Assembly (NCBI RefSeq): GCF_900114255.1
Contig: NZ_FOSL01000001.1
Location: 62,001 to 126,000 of the forward strand
Length of the DNA stretch: 64,000 nt
Direction of reading: 5' to 3'
Source of the DNA: Neomesorhizobium albiziae
Lineage (GTDB): Bacteria; Pseudomonadota; Alphaproteobacteria; Rhizobiales; Rhizobiaceae
Shown: one piece after another, positions 26,982 to 37,428 of the stretch
Layout: each line of letters starts with the position of its first letter
How positions within the stretch are numbered: the stretch's first letter is position 1
Position numbers and translations under genes: made by a program
The notes under the pieces: model-generated
Databases searched by the model: none
Seen by the model: the letters and a program-made list of their open reading frames with translations, nothing else
Told to the model about the DNA's origin: nothing

Positions 26982-27449
26982 CTACAGTGGCAGCGGTGCG
27001 GCGGTCTTGATCGAGCGCAACGCGAAGTTGGAGCGGATGCCGGCCACCATCGGCAAGGTCAGCAGCCGCTCCGACAGCAGCCTTTCGTAGGCGGCCAGAT
27101 CTTTTACCACCACCTCCGCCAGGAAATCATCCTCACCCGACACCATGAAGCAGGAAACCACTTCCGGAATTTCATCGAGCGCGGCACTCAGCCGGTCGGC
27201 ATTTTCGCGAGTATGCTGCAGCACCTTGAAGCCAACGAAAACAGTCAGCCCAAGTTCGACAGCATTGCGGTCGATATCGACACGATAGCCCCGGATGACG
27301 CCCTCCTCCTGCATGCGCTTGGTGCGCCGCAGGCATGGCGACGGCGACAGATTGACCGCCTCCGCAAGTTCCACATTGCTTAGCCGCCCGTCCCGCTGCA
27401 AAGCCTTGAGAATACGTAGATCGGTCTCGTCCACTGCAACTTCAGCCAT
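26982..27449 (-). CDS. Lrp/AsnC-family regulator upstream of sseA
   Basis: A 155-residue protein with a winged helix-turn-helix (ILKALQRDGRLSNVELAEAV, then SPCLRRTKRM) and a RAM domain (VFVGFKVLQHTRENADRL, FMVSGEDDFLAEVVV). It probably forms octamers that sense an amino acid. The next gene on the strand is mercaptopyruvate sulfurtransferase (88 bases away), so a cysteine-related effector, as for DecR/CyuR-type Lrp proteins, is a reasonable guess. Confidence 0.9.
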   Translation of the reverse strand: MAEVAVDETDLRILKALQRDGRLSNVELAEAVNLSPSPCLRRTKRMQEEGVIRGYRVDIDRNAVELGLTVFVGFKVLQHTRENADRLSAALDEIPEVVSCFMVSGEDDFLAEVVVKDLAAYERLLSERLLTLPMVAGIRSNFALRSIKTAAPLPL

Positions 27450-27574
27450 TTTCTGCCTATCAGTAACGCAAAATCGGTAGAATATAGCTTATTCGAAGCA
27501 ATCCGAGCAACAGATAGCAAGGACATGCCCCGGCCAACCATGCGAAAAGAAAGCAGCGAAACCGGACAACGAAC

Positions 27575-27895
27575 ATGATCAAACGCATCTGGCATGGCTA
27601 CACCAGCCCCGAAAATGCCGACGCTTACGAGAAACTGCTGGAGACGGAAGTTTTCCCGGGCATCGAGGCCAAAAACATTCCGGGTTATCTGAGCATCGAA
27701 CTCTATCGGCGCGATCTCGGGGCCGAAGTCGAGTTCACAACCGTGATGAGCTTCGCGTCTCTCGACAACGTCGTCGCTTTCCAGGGCGAGGATTACGAAA
27801 CAGCCTATGTTCCCGCCGCCGCGCAGAAAATCCTGCGGCGCTGGGATGCGAAATCGTCACACCACGAACTGAGGATCAGCAAAAGCTACCAATGA
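27575..27895 (+). CDS. Antibiotic biosynthesis monooxygenase-like (dimeric alpha-beta barrel) protein, copy 1
   Basis: A 106-residue protein beginning IKRIWHGYTSPENADAYEKL and ending with PAAAQKILRRWD. It resembles small ABM/YdhR-like dimeric barrel proteins, many of unknown substrate. The next gene at 28000 is a clear paralog. It is divergent from the Lrp-type gene at 27449, which may control it. Confidence 0.72.
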   Translation: MIKRIWHGYTSPENADAYEKLLETEVFPGIEAKNIPGYLSIELYRRDLGAEVEFTTVMSFASLDNVVAFQGEDYETAYVPAAAQKILRRWDAKSSHHELRISKSYQ

Positions 27896-27999
27896 AAACC
27901 CGCAGTGTTGAAGCTTTCTTGGTGCTTGCATCTTGCATCGGCCGACTGACATAACCACTTCCGAAGCTTCGCCGGGGGGCAAAGCTCAAGGGGTTGCGA

Positions 28000-28323
28000 A
28001 TGATCAGACGGATTTGGCGCGGCTACACTCGGCCCGAAAATGCCGATGCTTACGAGCACCTGCTGGACAGCCTGATGTTCCCCGCCGTCGAGGGCATGCG
28101 CCTGCCTGGCTACAAGAGCATGGAGCTGCTGAGAAGGGATACCGACGACGGGGAAATCGAATTCGTCTGGGTGATCAATTTCGATTCTACCAAGGATCTC
28201 AGCCCGTTGCGGGCAGAAGGCAACGATCCGGTTTCAGTTCCCCGCGCCGCTCAGAAGCTGCTGATCCGCTGGGACGAGCGCGCCACCTACTACGACATGC
28301 GGCAAAGCCGACCGCGGGGATAA
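28000..28323 (+). CDS. Antibiotic biosynthesis monooxygenase-like protein, copy 2
   Basis: A 107-residue paralog of the gene at 27575, sharing IRRIWRGYTRPENADAYEHL and PRAAQKLLIRWDE. AAGGGG lies six bases before the ATG at 28000; a TTG two codons upstream is less likely. The 104-base gap to copy 1 has no recognisable element. The pair looks like an old tandem duplication. Substrate is unknown. Confidence 0.72.
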   Translation: MIRRIWRGYTRPENADAYEHLLDSLMFPAVEGMRLPGYKSMELLRRDTDDGEIEFVWVINFDSTKDLSPLRAEGNDPVSVPRAAQKLLIRWDERATYYDMRQSRPRG

Positions 28324-28342
28324 GCCCGCTGCGCAACAATCC

Positions 28343-29089
28343 CTACTGAGCGGCCATCGGCCCGAACCGCAGCCTGAAGCGGCGGTTCTCGCGGCCCTTC
28401 TTCTCGATCTTTCCGACATGAATTTCGCCGATCTCGCCAGTGGCCTTCACATGGGTCCCGCCACAAGGCTGGCTGTCGACTGAAGCATCCTCGCCGATGC
28501 AGACCAGGCGGATTTTTCCGGTGCCGGCCGGCGGCCGCACGTTCTTCGATTTCACCAGTCCAGGATTGGCCGCCAGATCGGCATCCGTGATCAACCGCGT
28601 GAAAATCGGATGGTTCGCCGCCACCAATTCCATCAGTTTGACCGTCACGTCCTCCTTGGAGAAACCGGCGTCGGGAATGTCAAAGTCAACGCGCGACTCG
28701 TCCTCGCCAACGGAGGCGCCGGTGATCGGATAGGGACAGACGACCGTCAGCAGGTGGCAGGCGGCATGCATGCGCATCAACCGGTAGCGGCGTTCCCAAT
28801 CGATCGCCAGCTTAAGCCTTTCGCCGATGGACGGCAGTTCCTGCCCCGTGGCCGGCACATGGATGATCTCGTCCTTGGTCTCTCCGGTGATGGTCGCGGC
28901 AATTGTTATCGCCGCACTGCCATTGGCGCGGCCTAAGCTGCCGGTGTCGCCCGGCTGCCCGCCCGACGTGGCATAAAAGATCGTCCGGTCGAGAATGATG
29001 CCGCCACGATCGTTGATTGCGACGACCATTGCGTCCGCCTCGCGGAGATAAGCGTCGTCGCGAAACAGCGCTTCGGTCGAAAGCGCCAT
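28343..29089 (-). CDS. AlaX-type alanyl-tRNA editing hydrolase
   Basis: A 248-residue homolog of the AlaRS editing domain. The zinc ligands are visible: His108 and His112 in RMHAACHLL, and the CxxxH motif in QPCGGTH. TSGGQPGDTG near 41-50 is also typical. The enzyme removes serine or glycine wrongly attached to tRNA-Ala. Its ATG overlaps the stop of the upstream cysteine synthase gene (ATGA), so the two are co-translated. A GTG at 29092 is the only alternative start. Confidence 0.92.
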   Translation of the reverse strand: MALSTEALFRDDAYLREADAMVVAINDRGGIILDRTIFYATSGGQPGDTGSLGRANGSAAITIAATITGETKDEIIHVPATGQELPSIGERLKLAIDWERRYRLMRMHAACHLLTVVCPYPITGASVGEDESRVDFDIPDAGFSKEDVTVKLMELVAANHPIFTRLITDADLAANPGLVKSKNVRPPAGTGKIRLVCIGEDASVDSQPCGGTHVKATGEIGEIHVGKIEKKGRENRRFRLRFGPMAAQ

Positions 29090-30123
29090 CACGCCACCGC
29101 CTCGAACGGCACGGAAAACTGCGGTCCCTCCTCCATCCAGCCGGGCACCGGCAGGTTCTTGGACCGCAGAAACTCCGGATTGAACAGCTTCGACTGGTAG
29201 CGGGTGCCATAATCGGCGAGAATGGTCACGATGGTGTGGCCCGGGCCGAGCTCACGCGCCAGCCGGATCGCACCGGCGATGTTGATGCCGGAAGAGCCGC
29301 CAAGGCAGATTCCCTCTTCTTGGATCAGGTCGAAGACGTAAGGCAGCGCCTCCTCGTCCGGCACCTGGTAGGAAAAGTCCGGCGTGAAATCTTCCAGATT
29401 GGCGGTGATGCGCCCCTGCCCGATGCCTTCGGTGATGGACGAGCCTTCGGCCTTCAGCACGCCTTCGGTGTAGAAGCTGAACAGCGCCGCGCCCAGCGGG
29501 TCGGCCAGCGCGATCTTCACGTTCCTGCTCTTCTCCTTCAGCCCGAAGGCGACGCCCGCAAGCGTGCCGCCTGTGCCTACCGCTGACACGAAGCCGTCGA
29601 CCTTTCCGCCGGTCTGCGTCCAGATTTCCTCGGCGGTGGTGCGGATATGGCCCTCGCGATTGGCGACATTGTCGAACTGGTTCGCCCAGATGGCGCCGTT
29701 CGGGTCGCTTCTGGCTAGCTGTTCGGCGAGCCGCCCGGAAACTTTGACGTAGTTGTTGGGGTTCTTGTAGGGAACCGCGGGCACTTCGATGAGTTCGGCG
29801 CCCATCACCCGCAGCGTGTCCTTCTTCTCCTGGCTCTGGGTGTCGGGGATGACGATCACCGTGCGGTAGCCCAGCGCCTTGGCGACCAGCGTCAGGCCGA
29901 TGCCGGTGTTGCCAGCGGTACCCTCGACGATCACCCCGCCTGGCCTCAGCAGGCCCCTTCGCTCCGCGTCGCGAATGATGAACAGCCCAGCCCGGTCTTT
30001 CACCGACTGGCCGGGATTCATGAACTCTGCCTTGCCGAGGATTTCACAGCCGGTCTCTTCCGAGACGCGTTTCAGCCGAATCAGCGGCGTGTTGCCGATT
30101 GCGTCGATCACCGAACGGTGCAT
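29089..30123 (-). CDS. cysK: Cysteine synthase (O-acetylserine sulfhydrylase) family enzyme
   Basis: A 344-residue PLP fold-type II enzyme. The PLP lysine lies in NPGQSVKDRAG, the phosphate loop in GTGGTLAGV, and the substrate loop reads EGTAGNTGIGLT. Most CysK proteins have TSGNTG here; the Ser to Ala change marks a divergent subgroup, so true cysteine synthase activity is likely but not certain. AAGGAA precedes the ATG at 30123. It overlaps alaX, and sseA is nearby, so several genes here touch cysteine metabolism. Confidence 0.88.
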   Translation of the reverse strand: MHRSVIDAIGNTPLIRLKRVSEETGCEILGKAEFMNPGQSVKDRAGLFIIRDAERRGLLRPGGVIVEGTAGNTGIGLTLVAKALGYRTVIVIPDTQSQEKKDTLRVMGAELIEVPAVPYKNPNNYVKVSGRLAEQLARSDPNGAIWANQFDNVANREGHIRTTAEEIWTQTGGKVDGFVSAVGTGGTLAGVAFGLKEKSRNVKIALADPLGAALFSFYTEGVLKAEGSSITEGIGQGRITANLEDFTPDFSYQVPDEEALPYVFDLIQEEGICLGGSSGINIAGAIRLARELGPGHTIVTILADYGTRYQSKLFNPEFLRSKNLPVPGWMEEGPQFSVPFEAVA

Positions 30124-30385
30124 GGGGATTCCTTCATTGAAATGCGAAACGACCCTAAAAACCGTGCGACCCGCTTTCAAGGCACGAATTTGCGTGGTCC
30201 AGCCACATTTGTCGAATTGGCCGCACTGCTTCCGAAAACAGACACATTTTTTGGCAAAAAGCCGCCATCTGCAAATTTTGGCGGATCGCTTGGCCTTTCG
30301 GAAAAATTCGCCCCCATTCGTGGCGCTCTTTCCAACGAGCCAGCACGCCTCTAGGTATAAGCCAAAACGAGAGGGACGAGATTTC

Positions 30386-31267
30386 ATGGGGCTGTACCGG
30401 GCGTTGCCGGAGGATGGCGTGGCTTGGGTGACCGGGGCAAGCAAGGGCATCGGCCGGCAGGTGGCGCTGGATCTCGCCCGCCAGGGTTACACAGTCGCCG
30501 CGACCGCCCGCAACGCTGAAAGGCTTGCCGCACTCGCAGATGAGGTCAGCGGCCTGAAGGGCCGCATCGTTGCCTTTCCCGGCGATGTCACCGACGAGAA
30601 GGCAATGCTCGAGACCGTCGCCGCGATCGAGGAAAGGTTGGGCGCCGTGGTGCTCGCCGTGCTGAACGCGGGCGCCTATTATCCGGCGCGGGGCGATGCG
30701 CTGGAGGTCGCCAATTTCGTCAAGACCTACCAGATCAACCTGTTCGGCGTGCTGCACGGCCTGGTGCCGCTGATCGACCGCATGCGCGAGCGCGAGCGCG
30801 GCCAGATCGCGCTCATGGGTTCCGTTTCGGCCTATGGCGGCCTGCCGATGGCCGCCGCCTACGGCGCCAGCAAGGCAGCACTGAACAACATGGCCGAGGC
30901 GCTGAAATTCGACCTCGACAAGATGAACATTCGCCTGCAGGTGATCAATCCGGGCTTCGTCGAGACGCCGCTGACGAACAAGAACAATTTTGCCATGCCG
31001 GCCCTCATATCCGTGGAAAAAGCCTCGGCGCGCATCGTCGAGGGGCTCAGGACCGGCGGCTTCGAAGTCGCCTTCCCGCGCCGCTTCGCCTGGTTCCTGA
31101 AATTCGTCAACCTGTTCCCGCACCCGGCCTATTTCTGGTTCCTGAACTGGGCGATGGGTTGGCGCAAGCGACCGCTTGGGCCTGCACGCCGGTCCCGAAA
31201 AATAAGCTTGACCTCGAAAAAGATCCGGCTGTTTTCAGATAAAGGTCGCGCCAAAACAAAGAGATAG
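30386..31267 (+). CDS. Short-chain dehydrogenase/reductase
   Basis: A 293-residue classical SDR: cofactor loop VTGASKGIGRQ (15-25), LNAGAYYPARG, catalytic MGSVSAYGG Ser and YGASKAA (YxxxK). The C-terminus is extended beyond the usual 250 residues with a hydrophobic, aromatic segment (FLKFVNLFPHPAYFWFLNWA) and a basic tail, suggesting membrane association and a lipid-like substrate, as in SDRs acting on acyl chains or sterols. Divergent from cysK with about 260 bases between starts. Confidence 0.88.
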   Translation: MGLYRALPEDGVAWVTGASKGIGRQVALDLARQGYTVAATARNAERLAALADEVSGLKGRIVAFPGDVTDEKAMLETVAAIEERLGAVVLAVLNAGAYYPARGDALEVANFVKTYQINLFGVLHGLVPLIDRMRERERGQIALMGSVSAYGGLPMAAAYGASKAALNNMAEALKFDLDKMNIRLQVINPGFVETPLTNKNNFAMPALISVEKASARIVEGLRTGGFEVAFPRRFAWFLKFVNLFPHPAYFWFLNWAMGWRKRPLGPARRSRKISLTSKKIRLFSDKGRAKTKR

Positions 31268-31399
31268 AGCTGCATTCTGATACGACGGAAGCCGGCTCCA
31301 ACCTGACCTTGCGGCATCCACGCTTGCACGGCCGGCCCGTTGCGCCGTCTTTGCCGCGGCGCTACAGCTTCCAGGCGCGATTGCGCGCGGGAGGTAGCC

Positions 31400-32374
31400 A
31401 TGGGGCGCAAGATCGTGACCGGCATTCTGATCGTTCTCGCGCTTCTGCTGGTTGCTTTCGCTCTGGGTCCGCGTGTCGCCGTCGACACGTCCTTGCATTT
31501 CGATGCCACCGCGATCGGCAGAGATCCGGACGCCTATCTGGCGAGGACAGAGGTCGCCGTGCCCGGCATCCGTGACGGGCTGCAAAAGGAAATCGTCTGG
31601 GCCGATCCCGCCACGAAGGCAAAGACGCCGCTGGCGATCGTTTATGTCCATGGCTTTTCCGCTTCCAAAGGCGAGGTCCGGCCCCTGCCCGACGAGGTGG
31701 CGGCGGCACTTGGCGCAAACCTGTTCTTTACCCGTTTCACCGGCCATGGCGGGGATAGCGCCGCTATGGCCGAGGGCTCTGTCAACGCATGGGTGAACGA
31801 CTATGCCGAGGCGATCGCCATCGGCCGCACCATCGGCGACCGCGTGGTGGTGATCGCCACCTCCACCGGGGCAGCGCTCGCCACATGGGCCGCCACGCAG
31901 CCGGATTTGAGCAACGGCGTGGCCGCCATGACGTTCATCTCGCCGAACTACGGCGTCCAGGCTTCCGGCGCCTTTATCCTGACCATGCCGTGGGGCAAGC
32001 AGATCGCCGAACTGATCGTCGGCAAGGAGCGCAGCTTTCCCGTCGAGAACGAATTGCACGGGAAATTCTGGACGAGCCGCTATCCAACCAGCGCGACGTT
32101 GCCGATGGCAGCACTCACCAACCTCGCCCGCGACACCCCGGTTGAAAAGATCGCGATTCCCGCGCTGTTCATCTTTTCGGACGCCGACAAGGTGGTGCGG
32201 CCCGACCTGACCCGCGCGATTGCGGCGCGCTGGGGTGCGCCGCACGAGATTTTCCCGGTCGAGCGAAACGACGACCCCTCGAGCCATGTACTCGCCGGCG
32301 ACGCGCTGTCGCCGTCGACCACCGACGCGCTGGCCGAGCGTATCGTCGTGTGGATCCGAGCCACCGTTCGATAG
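31400..32374 (+). CDS. Alpha/beta hydrolase with N-terminal membrane anchor
   Basis: A 324-residue protein. Residues 5-22 form one hydrophobic helix (signal anchor), then an alpha/beta-hydrolase fold: oxyanion segment VYVHGFSASKGE, nucleophile elbow ATSTGAALA (Ser in a non-canonical xTSTG context), acid in FIFSDADKVV, and His in DPSSHVLAGD. The substrate is unknown; lipases and esterases are typical. GGGAGG precedes the ATG. Its stop lies two bases from the stop of the convergent MFS gene. Confidence 0.85.
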   Translation: MGRKIVTGILIVLALLLVAFALGPRVAVDTSLHFDATAIGRDPDAYLARTEVAVPGIRDGLQKEIVWADPATKAKTPLAIVYVHGFSASKGEVRPLPDEVAAALGANLFFTRFTGHGGDSAAMAEGSVNAWVNDYAEAIAIGRTIGDRVVVIATSTGAALATWAATQPDLSNGVAAMTFISPNYGVQASGAFILTMPWGKQIAELIVGKERSFPVENELHGKFWTSRYPTSATLPMAALTNLARDTPVEKIAIPALFIFSDADKVVRPDLTRAIAARWGAPHEIFPVERNDDPSSHVLAGDALSPSTTDALAERIVVWIRATVR

Positions 32375-32375
32375 T

Positions 32376-33572
32376 CTATGTTCTCTCGGGTTTCGCGTCG
32401 CGCGAGAAGAGATAGATCGCCAGCGCGATGCCAAGCATCACCGCGTAGAATGTGAACAACGCGGTATAGGCGGCGGCTGGCTCGCCTGGCACCGCATTGG
32501 CGGTAACCACCGCACCGGTAGCGAACTGCATGGCGCCGACGCCGCCAATGGTGAAAAAATTCATCAGCGTTACGCCGCGGCCGACCAGATGCGGGGGGAA
32601 GAAGGCGCGCGCATGCGCCATCATCAGGCCATAGCTCATGCCGCACAGACCGATCACCACCAACGCAGCAGTCGTTGCCGAAATGCTCGAGACGGTGAAA
32701 ACAGCCAGAAAACAGATTGCTGCAAGACTGATCGAATTACCTATCAAACCAACCCATTTGCGGGTCTTCAAGAATGTATCGAGCGGGCCGTAGACGAAGG
32801 AGCCCACGACCATGGCAAGCGCCATGAGCAGCGTAACCTCGCCTATGACGAGCGTGCCAGCGCCGTAGACCTCGGAGAGGTAGGGGCCGGCCCACAGGCC
32901 ACGGATGCCGGCAGGCGGCGCGTAGTTGATCGCAATCAGCGGAATGATCGGCCACAGAACCCGCATGCGCAAAAGTTCGACAAAACCGGAGAAGCCGGCG
33001 CTGCCGGTCGGCATGCCTTCGGGGCGGGCCGGATCGCGCACCAGCGCAAGCACCGCGGCAGCCGTCAGCAGCGTGAAAAGACCGAGCCCGGCCATCACTG
33101 GACGCCAGCCGAAAGCCTCGGCGGCGTTGGCGAGCGGCGATGCGCCAATGACATTGCCGGCCGCACCGAATGCAACCAGCCATGATGTCAGCACGGCAAA
33201 CCGCGCCTTCGAAAAGATGCGCGCGAAGATGAACAGGGCTGCCATCAGCACCGGCGCGCAGCCGATGCCGATCAGCACCATAGCCGCGGTGATCATCCAG
33301 GGTTGCTCTGCCGCCGCGAACAGGAACGCGCCACCGCCGCCACCGGCCGCAAGCAGGATCGCCGCGGTGCGCCGTGGTCCGTAACGGTCGAGCGATACGC
33401 CGATGGCAAATTGCGACAGCGCGAAGGATATGAAGAAAGCGCCGGACGCGAGGGAAAGATCGGCGTTGGTCGCGCCAAGCTCGACGATGAGCGCCGGCGT
33501 CAGCACCGCCATAAACGAGCGGTAGAATTGCGACAGCACATAAGCGATGGCAAGTACCGCGATGCCGGCCAT
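32376..33572 (-). CDS. Major facilitator superfamily transporter
   Basis: A 398-residue protein with about 12 hydrophobic helices and the loop 2-3 motif GVSLDRYGPRRTAA (MFS motif A-like GxxxDRxGxRR). Substrate is unknown. GGGGGAG precedes the ATG at 33572; the longer open frame adds six unlikely residues. It converges with the alpha/beta hydrolase. Confidence 0.88.
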   Translation of the reverse strand: MAGIAVLAIAYVLSQFYRSFMAVLTPALIVELGATNADLSLASGAFFISFALSQFAIGVSLDRYGPRRTAAILLAAGGGGGAFLFAAAEQPWMITAAMVLIGIGCAPVLMAALFIFARIFSKARFAVLTSWLVAFGAAGNVIGASPLANAAEAFGWRPVMAGLGLFTLLTAAAVLALVRDPARPEGMPTGSAGFSGFVELLRMRVLWPIIPLIAINYAPPAGIRGLWAGPYLSEVYGAGTLVIGEVTLLMALAMVVGSFVYGPLDTFLKTRKWVGLIGNSISLAAICFLAVFTVSSISATTAALVVIGLCGMSYGLMMAHARAFFPPHLVGRGVTLMNFFTIGGVGAMQFATGAVVTANAVPGEPAAAYTALFTFYAVMLGIALAIYLFSRDAKPERT

Positions 33573-33679
33573 GTCTCCCCCAAAAAGCAAGGCGGCCGAA
33601 GCTTCGCCTCGACCGCCCTACGGCTCTTCGACAGGGAATGCAATGGACCAGGCGCCGTGGCGCTCGGCCCAAGTTTTTA

Positions 33680-35065
<1,386 letters not shown>

Positions 35066-35457
35066 TTTGTTCTTCTTTCAAGCGGCACTTTGGCCGCACG
35101 CGGTGTCGCGGCAGGGCGCAACCTGCCACCTTTGATTTTTTTGAAACGACAAGGCGGCGGGCTTTTATGGCCCACGCGGCTGCGCTGTCGTGCCCGCAAG
35201 CCTCTTGCCCGCAGGACTATTTCCGCCACTTGCCGAATCCGGAAAGGGAGAAAACAGACGCAACCAGTCCTATTGATCAGGAAAGCCGGTGAATCCCGGC
35301 CCAAGCGCCTATGCCGCCGCATATGGGGGAATTCGCCGCAAAAGGCAAGAAATTAAATGCTGCAGTGCAAACGGCTGCCAGGCGGCCACTTCTGTCAGGA
35401 GCGCGCACCACCCACAATTGACAGCCAGCTCGCGAAGGCGTATTCAACCAAACTGTT
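35066..35457. other. Intergenic region without a recognised gene
   Basis: Nearly 400 bases separate the helicase and the ArsR gene. They include a long T tract near 35137-35143 that could lie in the helicase leader, as expected for a cold-inducible 5' region, but I identify no gene or clear promoter. Open frames across it look like chance GC-rich frames. Confidence 0.5.
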
Positions 35458-35473
35458 AATCAACAGATTGATT
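35458..35473. promoter_or_regulatory. Palindrome AATCAA-N4-TTGATT, likely ArsR operator
   Basis: Perfect 6-bp arms seven bases before the arsR-type start. ArsR-family repressors bind short AT-rich inverted repeats over their own promoters, so this is a good candidate for autoregulation of the four-gene operon that follows. Confidence 0.55.
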
Positions 35474-35480
35474 GAATATA

Positions 35481-35828
35481 ATGACGACCGATCCCCTCAC
35501 CACGACTTTTTCCGCGCTCGCCGATCCCACCCGCCGCGCCATCCTGGCGCGCCTGTCGCTCGGCGAAGCCACGGTCAACGAACTGGCGAAGCCTTTCGAC
35601 ATCAGCCTCCAGGCGGTGTCGCGGCACCTGAAAGTGCTGGAAGGCGCCGGCTTGATCTCACGCGGCCGCGAGGCGCAGTGGCGGCCTTGCCGGCTGGAAG
35701 CGCTGCCGCTCAGGGATGTCGACGGGTGGCTGCAGCGCTACCGAAAACTCTGGGAACAGAGCTTCGACAAGATGGACGCCTATCTCGCCGAACTGACGAA
35801 AGGAAAAGGCAATGAACGCCCAAGCTAG
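35481..35828 (+). CDS. ArsR-family winged-helix regulator
   Basis: A 115-residue protein: FSALADPTRRAILARLSLGE, then VNELAKPFDISLQAVSRHL forms the DNA-recognition helices. No metal-binding Cys motif is present, so it belongs to the non-metal ArsR group commonly paired with SRPBCC proteins. It overlaps the next gene by 17 bases. ATG 35481 is used; a TTG lies three codons upstream. Confidence 0.92.
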   Translation: MTTDPLTTTFSALADPTRRAILARLSLGEATVNELAKPFDISLQAVSRHLKVLEGAGLISRGREAQWRPCRLEALPLRDVDGWLQRYRKLWEQSFDKMDAYLAELTKGKGNERPS

Positions 35829-36288
35829 GACAAAACCGCTGGCAGACGACGAATTGTTGATCGTTCGCACCTTCGATGCGCCGGCGTCGCTGGTGTTCCG
35901 CATCTGGGAACTGCCCGAACACATGGTTCGCTGGCTTGGGCCGGAAGATTTCACCTGCACCGCGCTCGAACACGACTTTCGTCCCGGCGGCGCCTGGCGC
36001 GCCTGTATCGTGGCCGACGCGTACGGCGAGAGCTGGATGGGCGGCCGCTTCCGGGAGATCGAGCGAAACAAACGCATCGTCACCTCCTTTGCCTGGGAAG
36101 ACAAGGATCGCCCCGGGATGGACACGCTGATCACCGTCACGTTCGAGGAGCGCGACGGCAAGACTGTCCAGACGTTCCACCAGACGCCATTCATCTCGGT
36201 CGAGGAACGCGACAGCCATGTCGGCGGCTGGAACTCCTGCTTCAACCGCGAGCAGACCTACGTCGAACAACTGGCCCGCACCGCGTAA
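35812..36288 (+). CDS. SRPBCC (AHSA1-like) domain protein
   Basis: A 158-residue START-like protein: VRTFDAPASLVFRIWELPEH, then RWLGPEDFTC and HVGGWNSCFN, as in activator-of-Hsp90-ATPase-type SRPBCC proteins that bind small hydrophobic ligands. It overlaps the ArsR gene, a very common pairing in which the function of the ligand-binding partner is unclear. The beta-propeller gene follows after 15 bases. Confidence 0.9.
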   Translation: MNAQARTKPLADDELLIVRTFDAPASLVFRIWELPEHMVRWLGPEDFTCTALEHDFRPGGAWRACIVADAYGESWMGGRFREIERNKRIVTSFAWEDKDRPGMDTLITVTFEERDGKTVQTFHQTPFISVEERDSHVGGWNSCFNREQTYVEQLARTA

Positions 36289-36303
36289 CTCCGGGAGTGG
36301 ATC

Positions 36304-37377
36304 ATGGCTATGCGCAAAACGGCGCTGGCGCTGCTCGCCCTTCAGTCCCCGATACTGGGAGCAGTAGCAGGCGAAGTGCAGGACGGGCGCTGCGGCGGAA
36401 CAGCAGATGAAAAATACATCTGCGGGCCGGCCAATGCCGAAGATCTCGTCGTCATTCCCGGCACGAACTGGATCCTGGCCAGCCGCATGGCCAACTCCGC
36501 CGACAGGGAAGGCATGTTCTACCTGCTCGACGCGAGCGATCATTCCTGGCGCAAGCTCGACATCGACGCCATTGCGGAGGCTCGGGACAAGACCCTTTAT
36601 CCGGATTGCCCGGGCAAGCCGACTTCGGCCTTGCAGCGCGGCCACGGCATCGCGCTGGACGCGCGCAACGGCGCCCTGAAGCTTCTGGCCATCAACCATG
36701 GCGGCCGTGAATCCGTGGAGATTTTCACCGTGACGAAAAACGAGGGCGCGGAACCTTCCCTCGCCTGGGCCGGCTGCGTGGTTGCGCCGCAAGGCGCAAT
36801 GCTGAACAGCGTCGCCGCGCTGCCGGAAGGCGGCTTCGCCGTCACCAAATTCTTCGATACGACTAACAAAAATTGGGGTGAAGACCTGTTCGCCGGCAAG
36901 GAAACCGGCGAAGTGCTGGAGTGGTCGCCGAAAGACGGCTGGAGCCCGGTTCCAGGCACCAAAATGTCCGGACCCAATGGCATCGCGTTGTCACCCGACG
37001 CCGGCGCCTATTTCATCGCCGAATGGGGCGGCGGCAAACTGCACAAGGTTTCGCGCAAAACCGGCGAGCGCCAGTCCATCGACACCGGCATGCATGCCGA
37101 CAATCTGCAATGGGACGCAGAAGGCAGGCTTCTGGTCGCCGGCCAGTTCTTCGACGATCCAATGGCCTATCGCTCCTGCCACATGAGCGAGGCGCCGGTC
37201 TGCGCCTTTCCGTTCAAGGTCCTGCGCGTCGATCCCACCACGCTGGCGAGCGAAACACTGGTTAGCGAAGGGGAGCCCAAGGAATTCGGTTCCGGCACCA
37301 CCGCTCTGGAAGTCGGCGACGAATACTGGATCGGCACATCGCGCGGCGACCGCATCGCGCGGATTCCCAAGCCCTAA
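36304..37377 (+). CDS. Exported beta-propeller protein (SMP-30/strictosidine synthase-like)
   Basis: A 357-residue protein with a signal peptide (residues 1-23) and repeated strands such as SGPNGIALSPDAGAYFIAEW and HADNLQWDAEGRLLVAG, typical of six-bladed SMP-30/gluconolactonase or strictosidine synthase-like propellers. Several Cys pairs (GRCGG/YICGP, YPDCPG, WAGCVV, RSCHM/PVCAF) suggest disulfides in the periplasm. It is the third gene of the ArsR operon. Lactonase activity is possible but the substrate is unknown. Confidence 0.82.
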   Translation: MAMRKTALALLALQSPILGAVAGEVQDGRCGGTADEKYICGPANAEDLVVIPGTNWILASRMANSADREGMFYLLDASDHSWRKLDIDAIAEARDKTLYPDCPGKPTSALQRGHGIALDARNGALKLLAINHGGRESVEIFTVTKNEGAEPSLAWAGCVVAPQGAMLNSVAALPEGGFAVTKFFDTTNKNWGEDLFAGKETGEVLEWSPKDGWSPVPGTKMSGPNGIALSPDAGAYFIAEWGGGKLHKVSRKTGERQSIDTGMHADNLQWDAEGRLLVAGQFFDDPMAYRSCHMSEAPVCAFPFKVLRVDPTTLASETLVSEGEPKEFGSGTTALEVGDEYWIGTSRGDRIARIPKP

Positions 37378-37428
37378 CCGACCAGTCCAAACGTATCGGC
37401 CGCTCATCACTGTGGAAGGGAGAGGAAA

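Noticed and set aside
35812-36288. SRPBCC protein as the CoxG subunit of the nearby cox genes
   Set aside because: It overlaps an ArsR gene, has AHSA1-type sequence, and is separated from coxSLM by an operon end and a terminator.
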